NCBI GenBank assembly: GCA_002989075.1
Contig: PSQN01000015.1
Location: forward strand, 310,001 to 374,000
Reading direction: 5' to 3'
DNA: 64,000 bases
DNA from: Arthonia radiata
Lineage: Eukaryota; Ascomycota; Arthoniomycetes; Arthoniales; Arthoniaceae
Both the position numbers and the translations under genes were made by a program. Shown piece after piece: positions 1 to 10,841 of this stretch (the stretch's first letter is position 1; every line of letters starts with the position of its first letter). Below the pieces are notes generated by a model. It was not told the DNA's origin. It did not search any database and was given only the letters and a program-made list of their open reading frames with translations.

Positions 1-1203
1 GACAATTCCCTTCATGTCAGCCATGCTGACAAAGTCAAAGTTCGTCACAGCAGTGTTTCGGCGCGTGAATACGGATGTGTTCGTCATAGCGGTGTCCGTC
101 CGCTCCATGGCCGGGAATTCCGCCATCGTAGGCGAGCTCAGAAACTCCTGGAAGTCCATCTCTCCGCCTGGTTCTGAAGCTTGTGGCTGGCCGTCGGCAT
201 GATGCGCTGATGGTGGCCTCTCAATCATGGATGGTACCCGGTGCGCTTCCGCCATATCTGCAGCATTCATGGTTCCCTTTGATTCGGCTCTGCCAGTGCC
301 AGAACCGACTCTGTCCTTTATGAGTTGGGGCAAAAATCGTGAGACGAGTGGCTTGAGTGCCGGAACACATGCAATCATGATGCCGACATTGACTTCAACA
401 ACCGACCACATAAATGAATATGCAACGTACCAGGTAAGATCACTGATCCTGCCCTGTTGCTTAGTGTTGTTCGAGCCCGACCCCCTTAGGGCGTCTTCAG
501 CCCTCGCTTTGGCGGCGTTTTGCAAGTAACTGATTCTGACGACATCAACCACTGCAACGAATATGCCAAAGCCAAAGGTGACGTAAAGAATCCATTTCTG
601 CTTGCGTGGTAGATGCATCGACTTCAGTACCGGCATTGGCAGCAAGAGAATCACAATGTCAGTAATGATATTGACCGGCGCTGAGGAAAGGTAGAGCGTG
701 ACGATATCTATACAGTGTGATGTTGGCGGCCGTAATTGGTCAAATATCACACTCAATGGTCGGCACTGGAAGATGTTGATCAGTGACAACGCCAGACCGG
801 CACCATTGACGACCACCAACGTAGCCCAAATCGTCCATTTGAACGCCCGTTGCTGTTTCGCGAGCGTCAAGAAGAATAACAAGATGGAGGTCTTGGTAGC
901 CATGAGCGCCGGATTATAGAGTGCCGTGAACGTGTACTGGAGGCGGTAGAGTGAGTAACGCTGATGAGCTGGAATATCTGCTTCATGCCGTCCAAGTCCG
1001 AACTGAGTAGCGTCGCAGATTGAGAAGGATAAACCGAAAGCTATTATCCATGCTATGATAATGAACCAATCATCCAGCATCATCCGCTTGACGACGCCGA
1101 TGCGGGAGGCGAGTCTGAAGGAGACGAATAACGTCGAACAGCAGATCATCGCTGCGCTGACCGCAAGGACAATTGGGCCGCGGTCTGCCCCCGCTACAGC
1201 CAT
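1..1203 (-). CDS. PTH11/SAT4-type integral membrane protein, rhodopsin fold (partial)
   Basis: The minus strand is open from an ATG at 1203 to the left edge (401 codons), so the C-terminus is missing. It shows the pattern of the fungal rhodopsin-domain family (PTH11/SAT4-like): a first hydrophobic segment near residues 10-30, then the conserved MLDDWFIIIAW stretch (about 45-55), a long run of membrane helices, the QCRPL motif in the extracellular loop, CIDIVTLYLSSAPVNIITD, and LPMPVLKSMHLPRKQK before helix 6. The cytoplasmic tail is Ser/Thr-rich with MDFQEFL-like acidic patches. No N-terminal CFEM Cys pattern is present. Members are plasma-membrane proteins, some acting as GPCR-like surface or host sensors; the ligand here is unknown. 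The family call is firm, the role is inference. Confidence 0.85.
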   Translation of the reverse strand, partial: MAVAGADRGPIVLAVSAAMICCSTLFVSFRLASRIGVVKRMMLDDWFIIIAWIIAFGLSFSICDATQFGLGRHEADIPAHQRYSLYRLQYTFTALYNPALMATKTSILLFFLTLAKQQRAFKWTIWATLVVVNGAGLALSLINIFQCRPLSVIFDQLRPPTSHCIDIVTLYLSSAPVNIITDIVILLLPMPVLKSMHLPRKQKWILYVTFGFGIFVAVVDVVRISYLQNAAKARAEDALRGSGSNNTKQQGRISDLTWYVAYSFMWSVVEVNVGIMIACVPALKPLVSRFLPQLIKDRVGSGTGRAESKGTMNAADMAEAHRVPSMIERPPSAHHADGQPQASEPGGEMDFQEFLSSPTMAEFPAMERTDTAMTNTSVFTRRNTAVTNFDFVSMADMKGIV

Positions 1204-2061
1204 GACTTCTGCTTGACTCCGATCACTTTGGTTTAAGCTTCGTTGGCGTATAGAAGCCGAGAATAAACAAGTCCTCAGCTAAAACTTGTGAACAACCCCA
1301 AGAACGTCGAGTCTGATGCGAGGTGCTGCGCTTTCAGGCACGTCCAATGCTGGTCCGCAAGAGCTCCCCTGCGCCTGGGGAGAAGCTACGGTGGCTGGAG
1401 TCTGCAGGGACCGCACATGCGCCTTCGGATAAGTGGTGAGGGTGAAATAGAACGGTATTGAAGGGAGGTCCTCGTCGCGCATATTCGCGCCATGGAACGG
1501 ATGGAAGTGTAGGTCGACAGCCGGAAGAGAGAGCCGTTGTTGAAGAGTTGAAGTGAAGCAGAAGAGAGCTTATGGTGCAACGGCTGTGGAGAGGAGAGAA
1601 AGTGTGCGGAGAGGGCCAACACGACGAGTCATTAAACGGTGAAGGATTCGCCGTGTCCTCGACCTCATTGGGCCACTTTCTAGCGCCTTGACACCTCTCG
1701 GCGCCTCTTCGCTCGTATTTGCCTGACACTTGACTTAGACTCTATTCTCTTCGCCCTCCTCCAGGCTGGCGTTCAATTTTGATACCTCGAAGGAGCTTCC
1801 GAGTCTCGCGAAATTTTTCTTACTATTGGGCAACGTCGTTGGACTCGACAATGAGGCGGTGGATATGCACGGATGAGTGACGTCACGCGTCAGGCCATGA
1901 CTAGCGTATATGATAAACCCAATATCACTGGGGCCACTCTCTTTCATCATTACTGATTGATTGATTGTAATAATTACCACTACAAGCCTGTACCTGCCAT
2001 CAGCTCAGCGTCCTCCACATTTGCTTTGTTGAAACAACCTCTGCGGCAGGAAACGCAGTGT
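1204..2061. other. Upstream region of the 7TM gene; no gene seen
   Basis: This gap lies between the 5' end of the 7TM gene and the 3' end of MLH3. The short open frames in it resemble nothing I know. It contains the CRE/ACGCGT composite site listed separately. Confidence 0.6.
1878..1890. promoter_or_regulatory. Overlapping CRE (TGACGTCA) and MCB-like (ACGCGT) sites
   Basis: A perfect palindromic TGACGTCA occupies 1878-1885 and shares its last base with ACGCGT at 1885-1890. Fungal bZIP ATF/CREB factors bind the first type of site and MBF-type factors bind the second. It sits about 675 bp upstream of the 7TM start codon and about 170 bp past the MLH3 stop, so the 7TM gene is the likelier target. 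Function is inferred from sequence only. Confidence 0.4.
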
Positions 2062-5001
2062 TCAGCGAGCGCGACTCGACATCCATGTACGCATGGCTTG
2101 CTCAAAATGATTATCCGCCTCTCGCTCGGCACTGTCTGAGCTCCACTTGACCAGTGAGACAACAGATGGTCTTCCATGCGCACAGACAAGCGGGAATGCG
2201 CAGCGTGTGAGGTCTTCGATCAGCCGTTTGCAATCCTCTCTTGCAAGGACATCATTGAACATAATGGCAGACCGACAAGCTCTTGAGTTCAGAGCTTCCA
2301 CGATTGCTCGCGGACAGTCGCTGATCCTTCGCAGCCATGCGTGGCCAAATTCCTCACTGCTACCCAGCGCCTGGGGGTTGTTTGCCTTTGCTTCGTGCAG
2401 CGCAGACCGAATCATTGCCGTCAGCAGAGTGGGGTCCGCGATATATCGCTCGGCCACGAGCGATGGCAAGCCAATGATTTCGAGCTCTGTCGTTGCCGCA
2501 GCTCTTTCCAGCGTTTGCTCGCTGACAGGAGTAGTCTCTTCGTAAACAATGTACATAACTCCCCAACGAGCGAAGTAAGCAGCCATCGCTTTGCATAGTC
2601 TCATCTCAGACCTCGGAATGTTAATCCTTAGCGGCTTCGCAAGTCTCAAGCATTTGATGCCTGGCGTGTTTCCTTCGCTTGATACCATGAATTGACAAGT
2701 GTCAGTCTCCTCTGCATCGGTTGGCTGGCAAAGCTCACTAAAGAGCTTCTCAACAGTCACGCGCTCGGATGCTGCATGTTGATCGATCAAAGCTAGTGAT
2801 GGAGACGAAGATGACGCATCAACTTTCACTAGAATGAACTTCCCGTCAACCTGCGAGAGACTCTTGGCTCTTCGTAAATGGTCGATAGAAAAGTCGACAG
2901 CGCGCTGGTATTGGCTCTGCACTGAAGTTGTCGTGGTGGAGGTAGGCTTGCCAGCATATGCAAATGACTGGTTCGGTACGATCGGAATACCAGCTGAGTT
3001 GGGCCTAAACACAGGATTGTCCCACCGCTGTACTACGGCAGTAACCCAACTGCTGTCGGCGCGTACCTTCAACCTTTCGCGTGGGTGGGATACTGAGTTG
3101 CCGTGATCGGATTCGACTTTCCTCGTACGCAACAGCGACACCGGCTCGACTCTGCGTACCATTCCACTCCGGGTATTCAGTACATATTTTTCTCCACTTG
3201 TAGAGTCAATCCACGCCACGTTGGCTTCCACATCGGCATCTTTGCACCCTCGCCGAGCTTTGGTGGCCGTATCTTCGATCTCAAAGCTCATGTTACTCTC
3301 AGGGACTACAGCAGCTGTACCACAACCGTTTCCCTTCTCTTCAATACTCTGGCTATCTTCCCTCACTTGCCAAGCTTTGCTAGCTGTTTCTTTGATCTCA
3401 GAGCTCATGTTACTCTCAGGAACGACGGCAGCTGTACCGTAACCGTTCCCTTTCTGTTCAATACCTTGGCCATCATCTGGTCTGGTATTACGCGATAACT
3501 TAAGGAGGTCGTTTTCCTGACGATAGCTTGCCTCTATCGAAAGACTCCTCGGATCTAATCGCTGCTCGAAGACCTTGCTAGAATTCAAGGTTGCCGCGTC
3601 AAGGAAGCTTGGGCGTGAAGCTAAAAGTGGCGCTTCGATAGCATTGCCCAGAGCAGGGCCTGCGCTTTTCGAGGCTTCTGATGTGTCATGGCTGTCCTGA
3701 ACTTGTTTGCCCGATGGTAAGGATCTGATCTCAACGGAGCGATGATTGATCTTAACACTTTGACTCCGAGGTCGCATCACAGACCGCCACTTATGAGGCC
3801 GGAAGTTTTGCCTCTGCAACCATTCGGTCACAGCTCGGCCTACGACATCAATCAGGCTTTCTAGGGATGACCGAAGTAGCTCACCACCTGCACATTTCTG
3901 GACTGCATGTGCGCCAGTGGATACGTTGCGAAATAATACGCGAAGAACAAGGACCGGCCATCTGTCGGTACCTTTGCGCATGTTCCGCAATTGAGCTCCA
4001 GTAAAGCCGTCCATTTTGAAACGTCGGTCTCCCTTACGCCGCTTCTTTTCAGACTCTTCTACTGGACCTTCTGCGACCATACCGAAGCATGAGTCGTTGA
4101 AGACCCGATTGATGACATCCAAAAGCTCAATCGCCCGCGTTGGCGCTATGCCGATAGACACAAATTGCAATTGCTTTGTGGGAGCTGGGTCGAGGCTAAT
4201 GACCCCCTTCATCTTCATCTGTGAGTTGGATGCAGCTATCGGGACAAAAGAAGCTTTGGATGTTGGCAGGACTAGGCTCGTTTGTGACAGTATTTTGAAC
4301 ATGAGATCAATGTTGAACTTCTGTGCGTTGACGTTAGTGCAGGTCCTGGAGTCCACAACCACTTCGCGCTTGAGCACATCCTCTCTCAATGTCACTCTTA
4401 AAGGCTGATGCCATGCTAACAGGAAGGCAGTCATTTTGTTCAGAAGGTCGTCCCAGGCTTTCATCCTGTCTGTCTCGCCTAGCAATGCCTGCTGCTTTGG
4501 ACGAACAGGCATAGCACTGAATAGGTCGGTCACAATCACTCTTGTTCCAGAACAGCTTTCACCCGCATTCAGCTGGTAATGGCTTGGAGCTGGGATCAGG
4601 CTCTCACGCTCCTTGCCAGCACGAAGAGCAAGCATACTAAGAGACTCCCCCGATCTACAAGACAAGATGGTTGTCTTTGCCAAGGCAGAAGTCGATGCGA
4701 GGAATTCACCGCCGTACCCGTATGTGTCGTGCCTGTCAAGCTTCGACGTGCTGCCGGCAACGCCAAGCAGACCGTCCTTCTCGAACTCCTCGGGATTGAT
4801 TCCTTCGCCATCATCTTCGCACGAGCAAGAGCCGTGGGTGAAGCTCAAAGATATCTCGATGCTGGTCGCTCCAGCATCAAGACTGTTCCGCAGAAGGCCA
4901 AGAACGACGTCGCTCAGAGAGTTGATAGTGATGGATGATTTGATTTGCGCTGCGACATTCGGGGGGATCGCTTGAAGGGAATTGCTTGTGTTCTCAGGCA
5001 T
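2062..5001 (-). CDS. MLH3: DNA mismatch repair protein MLH3 (MutL gamma endonuclease subunit)
   Basis: One uninterrupted frame encodes 979 residues. The N-terminus is a GHKL/MutL ATPase: LRNSLDAGATSIEI (about 36-49, catalytic-Glu region diverged as in MLH3), DDGEGI (about 61-66) and YGYGGEFLAS in place of GFRGEAL. A poorly conserved Ser-rich linker follows. The C-terminal domain carries the metal-binding endonuclease motif DQHA-x2-E-x4-E (DQHAASERVTVE, about 735-750), an ACRSAI motif (about 900) and CAHGRP (about 935), so the nuclease looks intact. MLH3 pairs with MLH1 to nick DNA in meiotic crossover formation and some mismatch repair. The linker contains an in-frame tandem duplication of 39 residues. 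Divergent from the gene starting at 5697. Confidence 0.93.
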   Translation of the reverse strand: MPENTSNSLQAIPPNVAAQIKSSITINSLSDVVLGLLRNSLDAGATSIEISLSFTHGSCSCEDDGEGINPEEFEKDGLLGVAGSTSKLDRHDTYGYGGEFLASTSALAKTTILSCRSGESLSMLALRAGKERESLIPAPSHYQLNAGESCSGTRVIVTDLFSAMPVRPKQQALLGETDRMKAWDDLLNKMTAFLLAWHQPLRVTLREDVLKREVVVDSRTCTNVNAQKFNIDLMFKILSQTSLVLPTSKASFVPIAASNSQMKMKGVISLDPAPTKQLQFVSIGIAPTRAIELLDVINRVFNDSCFGMVAEGPVEESEKKRRKGDRRFKMDGFTGAQLRNMRKGTDRWPVLVLRVLFRNVSTGAHAVQKCAGGELLRSSLESLIDVVGRAVTEWLQRQNFRPHKWRSVMRPRSQSVKINHRSVEIRSLPSGKQVQDSHDTSEASKSAGPALGNAIEAPLLASRPSFLDAATLNSSKVFEQRLDPRSLSIEASYRQENDLLKLSRNTRPDDGQGIEQKGNGYGTAAVVPESNMSSEIKETASKAWQVREDSQSIEEKGNGCGTAAVVPESNMSFEIEDTATKARRGCKDADVEANVAWIDSTSGEKYVLNTRSGMVRRVEPVSLLRTRKVESDHGNSVSHPRERLKVRADSSWVTAVVQRWDNPVFRPNSAGIPIVPNQSFAYAGKPTSTTTTSVQSQYQRAVDFSIDHLRRAKSLSQVDGKFILVKVDASSSSPSLALIDQHAASERVTVEKLFSELCQPTDAEETDTCQFMVSSEGNTPGIKCLRLAKPLRINIPRSEMRLCKAMAAYFARWGVMYIVYEETTPVSEQTLERAAATTELEIIGLPSLVAERYIADPTLLTAMIRSALHEAKANNPQALGSSEEFGHAWLRRISDCPRAIVEALNSRACRSAIMFNDVLAREDCKRLIEDLTRCAFPLVCAHGRPSVVSLVKWSSDSAEREADNHFEQAMRTWMSSRAR
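3241..3474 (-). repeat. 117-bp tandem duplication inside MLH3
   Basis: Two adjacent units 117 bp apart (matching CATGTTACTCTCAGG anchors at 3289 and 3406) each encode a 39-residue block containing GNG(Y/C)GTAAVVPESNMS. The period is a multiple of three, so the frame is kept. The copies differ at several residues, so it is not a very recent event or an assembly artefact. Confidence 0.85.
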
Positions 5002-5696
5002 GACCGTCCACCAGACGCAGAACTAGTTACAGTCGTATTCAAGTTCATAGAGGCAGGTCGGCGCATAGCGACGATCCAAACCGTCTTGCTCTTTCGCAAT
5101 ACGTCCTAGCACAGATGTAGTCGGAAGGTGCGACGCACACGCTGTCGCCACTTCTTCTGCTCATGATTGCCGAAATAGTATCGCGCAGCAATTCACAACC
5201 CCACGATCTCCTGGATTAATTGTTGTTATATGCTCAGCGTCGTGACTACCTCATCCTTCCGTCTCAATCACCACTTATCCTGAGCAACCCAAAGCGGTTA
5301 GAGCCCCTTTACCCCAGGCTTGGCGGCCAGAGGTCCGGCATGTCACTTTGTACCACTTGACCGTTCACCGTTGAATGGTCTGGTGAATGCTTTTACTCAT
5401 GTGATTGAGCTCGCGTCGTTGATCTTTGCGCAGTCAATCCTTGCGTGTTCCGGCAGGCCCTGTTGGAGCTAGAGACAGTAGCTTCTACTCCGCTTGCCCA
5501 ACATCATTCTGACGTCGTTAGTCAGCCCCCTTCCAAGGGCATAGGCTGCTTTGCTATTGCAATTGCTCACATAGAAATCCTTAAACACGCTTTGGTTTGC
5601 CCACCTCCGATAACAGACCGCAGCAGGCCACTGTCCCAATTTCAAACCTCTTGATCTTCCAGCAATCCTCTTGCAGCCCAACACACGACCACGGCC
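5002..5696. promoter_or_regulatory. Divergent intergenic region MLH3 / Ser-rich gene
   Basis: This segment separates two head-to-head genes and should contain both promoters. I see no coding potential worth reporting and no clear TATA or known element. Confidence 0.5.
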
Positions 5697-7165
5697 ATGT
5701 CGCTTGCAGCGGAACCTGGAAAGTCCGGTACTACAAGCATTGCGTAATGCTTATGCAATACATTACTGACCTATTTGAAACAGAGAAGAAAAAGGGATTC
5801 GCTTCATTCCTCGAGAAGTTCAAAGGCAAGAACAAACGTTCCAAGAAAGAGAAGCTCCAGCAACAGCAAAATGCCCAAGCCAATGGAAGACGAGGAAGGT
5901 CGCCAACACAGCAGTCGGAGAAGGTTCCAATCGTGAACGATGCCGGGCGAGACGAAACTGAGCCAATGCAACGAATACCCTCAGGTGGTGGCACGGACAG
6001 CAACGCGGTGACGAGCCCTGCGACTCCAGCCTCAGCAACAGCGTATACCCTCCCACAAACCCAGCAGACTGGGAGCTTCTCCTCAATACCGCATGCGAAC
6101 GGAGTTGAGCATGGATCAGATGTGCTAGATTCGAGTAATAAAAGCACGGCGCCGACGCTGGAGACGAACGGAGAGACTATGAACAGCGAAGCAGGACATT
6201 CGAAAAACGGCGGAACTCTGCCTGGAGGAGGGATGTCGGCACATTCAGGAGGGGGGAGTAACTCGGTCTTCTCATCCTCGAATCACTCATCACGGTCATT
6301 GACAACGACCTTGACGACTATACAATCTCAAGCACCGTCAGCACATCTATCAAACGCTGCTAGTGCGCACCAAGCCGCACTCGGTGCAGCGCATGGTCAT
6401 CAACAACAACCGTCACACGGTTCGTCGGTGTACTTTCAGCATCAATACCCAACCACACCAGTGGTCTCCGCGGTACCACCGCACCTACAAACCCCCTCTG
6501 GCTCTTACGCAACCTCACACCTGCCGACTACATACCGCTCCGCCACAGCAAACAACCTCCTCACAGACAACGCCTCCATCCTCACACTCGCATCATCGAC
6601 GCAGCAATCCGGCCGTCGCAACTCCCTCGACACGGCGGCATCCGTCCGTGCCATCCCTCCCTCAAGCCAATGGGGTGGTAGCCGAGAGTCTCTACCGCTG
6701 TCAATGGTATCACAGACGCGTGAGTCGTCAAACAGAGAAGACGGGGGGCTCGGCTATGGTATGTCTTCGTCACGTCCGTCAATGGGCGGACTACCGTCTC
6801 AAGAGCGTACGAGCATATACAGCAGCCAGGGCAACGCGCCGATCTTGTCATCAGAGCGCAACAGCATCTATACTGGCAGGACGGGTACCGCTGGTGGGGC
6901 AAGCACACACAATACTATTAGCGATAACGCGAGTCTGAAAGAGCGGAATGTGAACGACGAGCATGGCAGCCTGAGGGCGGATGATCGCAGCAGTCTACGC
7001 GCTGGCGACGGAGGAAGTGTGCGCAGCGGACTGGGAGGCATGGGTCACGGCCGGAACGACAGCACTACAAACAGCATCGGAGGTAGCATTGGGCCCACCA
7101 GCGCAGGGCCTGGCACGGGAATGGCGAACAGCCCCGTAATTGCGAGCAGCAAGGACATGGACTAA
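5697..7165 (+). CDS. Conserved fungal Ser/Thr/Asn/Gln-rich protein, unknown function
   Basis: Proposed model: join(5697..5727, 5784..7165), 470 aa. The start MSLAAEPGKS is followed by an intron with a TTACTGAC branch region and CAG acceptor at 5783; the donor (GTACTA) is weak, but it is the one that restores frame into EKKKGFASFLEKFKGK. The frame can be read back to 5597 without splicing, but that extension looks like untranslated leader. The protein has a basic Lys-rich N-terminal patch, long low-complexity stretches rich in Ser, His, Gln and Gly, and one conserved-looking block near the middle, SDNASILTLASS... followed by GGSRESLPLS, which I recall from other filamentous ascomycete proteins of unknown role. 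No membrane segment or enzyme motif. Real gene: fairly sure; function: unknown. Confidence 0.7.
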
Positions 7166-7496
7166 TCATGGAGAGGTCCATCCATGATCGAGGGAGCAGA
7201 CTGTCATGAGCGATGGACTCGTACGACTCAGTGGGCACGAAAGTATGCACGACATTGCCACACATGTGTTAGGACCTTCGTTGCAGTGTTTCCGCATGAA
7301 AGACGGTGAAGTTGCATAGCGAGCATGAGGTCTTTACGATACCCATCCATATCAATTCGATTAATACATCGTGCCATCCAGGCATGCACTCATCAATGTT
7401 GAATTCTATGTCACTTCGATGCTGCCAGCTCATCCTTACCGGCGCCCCGTGCACTCTTCTAGCCCTCTGTACGATCGCTTCTCAATCGCAACCAAA
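7166..7496. other. Convergent 3' intergenic spacer
   Basis: The spacer between the 3' ends of the Ser-rich gene and ECT1. Nothing recognisable besides presumed 3' untranslated sequence. Confidence 0.5.
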
Positions 7497-8914
7497 CTAA
7501 CCCTTGCTAGCCGCCCTCTCAACCTCCAGCTCCACCCTCCTCGCCTCCGCCTCCCCCAACGCCTTAACACCCTTCTTCCTCTGCCTCTCCTCAAATCTCT
7601 CCTTATTCCCCAGAATCCGCCGATAAATCTGCGCGGCATTCACATCCTGGAAATCATGCGCCGGCACCTCCCTCAGCATGCCCTGCTCCCTGGGATAACT
7701 ATACCCATCGTACTCTGTGTCGAAGAAATTCGTCTTGCCGTGGTACACCCTTTCCATCTTGCCGTTCATCGGTATACTGTGTAGGTAGGTATCCGTGACG
7801 TCGTACGGCGCCCCGAAGACGACAGCGTCGACATATTTGCACTGCAGGACGCAGAGGCCGCGCTCGTAGATGGACATGATGGGGTAGTTGCTTCCTTTGA
7901 ATTCGTTGACAGTGGCGTCATCGTGGATCCCCGCAACGATGAACGCGCGGTCGTAGTCTTTCCCCGTCCTCTTCAGCCGGTCGTCGCGGCGCTCAGCGCT
8001 GTTCCAGCTGTCTTCAGAGGCAGAGAACCGCTCGATCTCCGCGACCCGTCGCAAAAACTCGATGTGGCCCGAGGAGAAGAGATCGAAGGACCCGTCGACG
8101 TAGACGAAGTGCTGGTCGTCGTGTTTTATGAACGAAGGTGCTTCGTCCGTGCGCCAGGGGAACGGAAAGGTGTAATAGTTCTCACTTCCCTTCACATCAG
8201 TAGACAACTGATACGCGACCTGCACACCCGGCTTCAACCCACTTTCGTCGCTCGCGTACGCCCGGATGCGTTCCCGCATCAGCTTTCCACGGTCACGCAT
8301 CGCGTCGTCGCCCTCCTCCAGCATCACCAGCTCGATCTGCAAGGGCCGCATGTGGTGCTGCTTCGTGCACAGCAGCATGCGCCCGACGAGGTCTGTGGTC
8401 GAGATGTCGGGCGTGCGCTTCACGATCTTCATGCGCCCGGCTTGCTTGACGTAGCGGTAGCAGTCTTGGCCGGAGGAGTCGGAGGTGATGTCGTCGCCGT
8501 GGACGACATAGTGGCAGTTGTGCTCTGAGACGACGGAGAGGGATGTTACGTAGGGCGCGTCTGGGACGACGGCGGTGGTCCAGCGGCAGGCTTCGGCGGC
8601 GGCGAGCCGCTCCTTCATGTTCATGACGGGATCGCCTTTGTGCGCTGTGATCTCCTCATCGGAGTGCACGCCCACGTAGAGCTCTTTGCCGAGCTGGCGG
8701 GCTTGGAGCATGACGCCTGCATGGCCTTTGTACACCTGTCAGCGTTGTGCTCAGGGGAAATCTGCCTCGACGCACCGTGGTGGAAGAAGTCGAAGCAGCC
8801 GTCGATCCAGATCCTGTCTTCTGGGCTCACGGCTGACTGCTGGGGGCTGTCAGGCACGTGCTTGTCCGGACACTGCTTCATGGGTACTTGCATAGATGAG
8901 ATGAGAGAATGCAA
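7497..8914 (-). CDS. ECT1: Ethanolamine-phosphate cytidylyltransferase
   Basis: Model: complement(join(7497..8725, 8776..8914)), 455 aa; the 50-nt intron (GTGCGT donor, CAAAG acceptor) splits the first catalytic motif and splicing restores it as DGCFDFFHHGHAGVM. The protein has two cytidylyltransferase folds, as expected for PCYT2/ECT1: the first with HHGH (about 45-48), the second beginning YVDGSFDLFSSGHIEFL (about 250), where the HxGH is degenerate (SSGH), as is usual for the second domain. It converts CTP and phosphoethanolamine to CDP-ethanolamine, the rate-limiting step of the Kennedy branch to phosphatidylethanolamine. The C-terminus is Lys/Arg/Glu-rich. ATG codons at 8914 and slightly downstream are both possible starts. 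Head-to-head with the gene at 9465. Confidence 0.92.
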
Positions 8915-9464
8915 GGCGCCTTTTCATTTTGTACTACTTGGTCATGCCGTGTAACCACTTGTGGACGACATCTCAGAAACTCGAGATGGGTGCCCTTCAC
9001 TTTCAGGTGGACATAAGTAAAGGCTCTCACTTACCGTCGCGCCATTCGCACTTTTGGTTTCTTGCTTCGATCCCATATTCGCTAGTCACTCTACACTAAT
9101 ACCTCTTGACCTACCTACACCAGAGAGACAGCAAATGCGCCCACTGTCTGTGCACAGGCTTCCTCTTCGCATAGAGCACCCTATCTCGAGAAGTCTACGG
9201 AGGCATGTCCACCCGATGAGGGACTTTGCTACGCTGCGATCGTTGCTGCCAAAGTCTGAACACAGATGCACCGCAAGCCCAGTCTGAATTGAAACGAGGT
9301 GGAAGTCAGCCGAGGACGCTACAGAAGGTTGAAACCAAGGGAGAAAGCCCAAGTTGTGGGGCAGCAGCGCCCGGACGGTCCTCTAAGTTTCAGGACGATT
9401 GCGCCAACGCAGGGGTTAACGAAGGGGCTTGGGAACCCGCCGGGACTATCCCACATCGAGGACC
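8915..9464. promoter_or_regulatory. Divergent intergenic region ECT1 / unknown gene
   Basis: Shared upstream region of two head-to-head genes. Open frames here are short and unconvincing; no clear named element seen. Confidence 0.45.
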
Positions 9465-10841
9465 ATGTCTTTCGTGCGTTCTGACTCCGTCCCTCCACAA
9501 TCGCTGCTTTCATCTCGAATTATGCTGACCCTTCACCCCTGATTTAGCCTATTGGCGTGCAGATCAGCGACTACAGCAAATGCCGCTACGAGGAACGCTC
9601 GCCGCGACATATGAAATCGCAAGTCCCGTCCTCCCATGGCTCCTCCATCTTTCGCAAGAAGAGGGGTCTGCGCGGAAGTCGCGAACCCTCCACCAGCACT
9701 ACCGCGACTACCGATAGCGACAAGACCCTGGGTGGGTCCTCCCTGAGCCCACCGGACCGGCCGGCTACAGCAGCTGCGCATTCAAGAAAGGGATCGAGAA
9801 ACTCCAGCATCTCCTCTCTCAATGACATAAACCCAACCCTCCTGCGACGGCGGTCGACCTCGCTCAGGAAGCACGCACAAGCATCAGCGTCCTCGGATAT
9901 GCTGGCGCAGACCATAAGCAGGGATGGGAGGTATGTTTGGTCGCCATGAGAGGAGCGATCCACTTGCTGACATCCCTAGCTCCACCATCCGGCCGTCCAC
10001 CGCGACGCAAGATTCTTCCAGTTCAGGAACGCGAGCACAGTCCGCCGGACTCGTCATACACCGCCTCCAAGACATCGCGGCTAAGCGCATACAAACGCTC
10101 GACTACTTCAAGAAAGCGCACGAAGGTAGAACCTTCTGGCTGAATACGCTCTATTTTGGACATGCGGATCTGAACAAGCTCCCATACTTCGAGCAACAGA
10201 GATTGGTGCGGCGCGCAACCAACTACTTTATGCTCGGCAACTCGATACCAGTAGTCCTGGAGCCGAACTCAAGCAATATCATTGAATACTTGCGCACGTT
10301 CAACCTACTGCTGACGGAGTTCGAGACATTCACAAACCTACACCCACCAGAAGGCGGATCAACAGGCGCCATGTCCCGCGTACGGATGCCGAGGATGTTC
10401 TCGCGACCGTCTGGAACAGGCGTGGGAAAGGCGCGGCGTGGCAGTGGTATGGAAGGTCTGAGCATCGCAACGAACATGGAGGACAACTTTGCGCCCACCG
10501 CAGCATTTTCGCCGTTTCCTGGCGGCGACCGCGACCTCTTCGCCGGTGAAAACTATCAATTTCTATCTACGCCATCATTACCGTTCGACCCAGATTACTT
10601 CGAGACATTCGCGACGCTCTGTGATGTATTGATAGACTGCTATCACGTTATATTCAACTCTGTTGGAATGCCGGAAGCGCCGCCGCCAGCTGTGGAGGAC
10701 CTCTTTATGAAGGCGGACATGAAGGTAAAGAAGTTACTGATGAACGGTATTGTGCGCGACTTCGAGGCAAGCAGTAAACAGGGCCTTCGTAGCGAGATGG
10801 CCGGCGTGGGCAAGGTCGTATTCGGTGGCTTAATGGGGTGA
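9465..10841 (+). CDS. Conserved fungal protein, unknown function
   Basis: Model: join(9465..9473, 9548..9930, 9980..10841), 417 aa. Both introns have good signals: GTGCGT...TTTAG (74 nt) after a nine-base first exon MSF, and GTATGT...CTGAC...CTAG (49 nt). The N-terminal third is basic and Ser-rich (KKRGLRGSREPS, RKGSRNSSISS). The rest is folded: AAKRIQTLDYFKKAHEGRTFWLNTLYF (about 165-192, too long to be chance), then LPYFEQQRLVRRATNYFMLGNSIP and a helical C-terminus with DVLIDCYHVIF and KKLLMNGIVRDFE. It looks like a helical-bundle protein conserved in ascomycetes, but I cannot assign a role. No transmembrane segment or catalytic motif seen. Confidence 0.75.

Noticed and set aside
7923-8528. 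201-codon plus-strand frame over ECT1
   Set aside because: Antisense shadow of the cytidylyltransferase exon.
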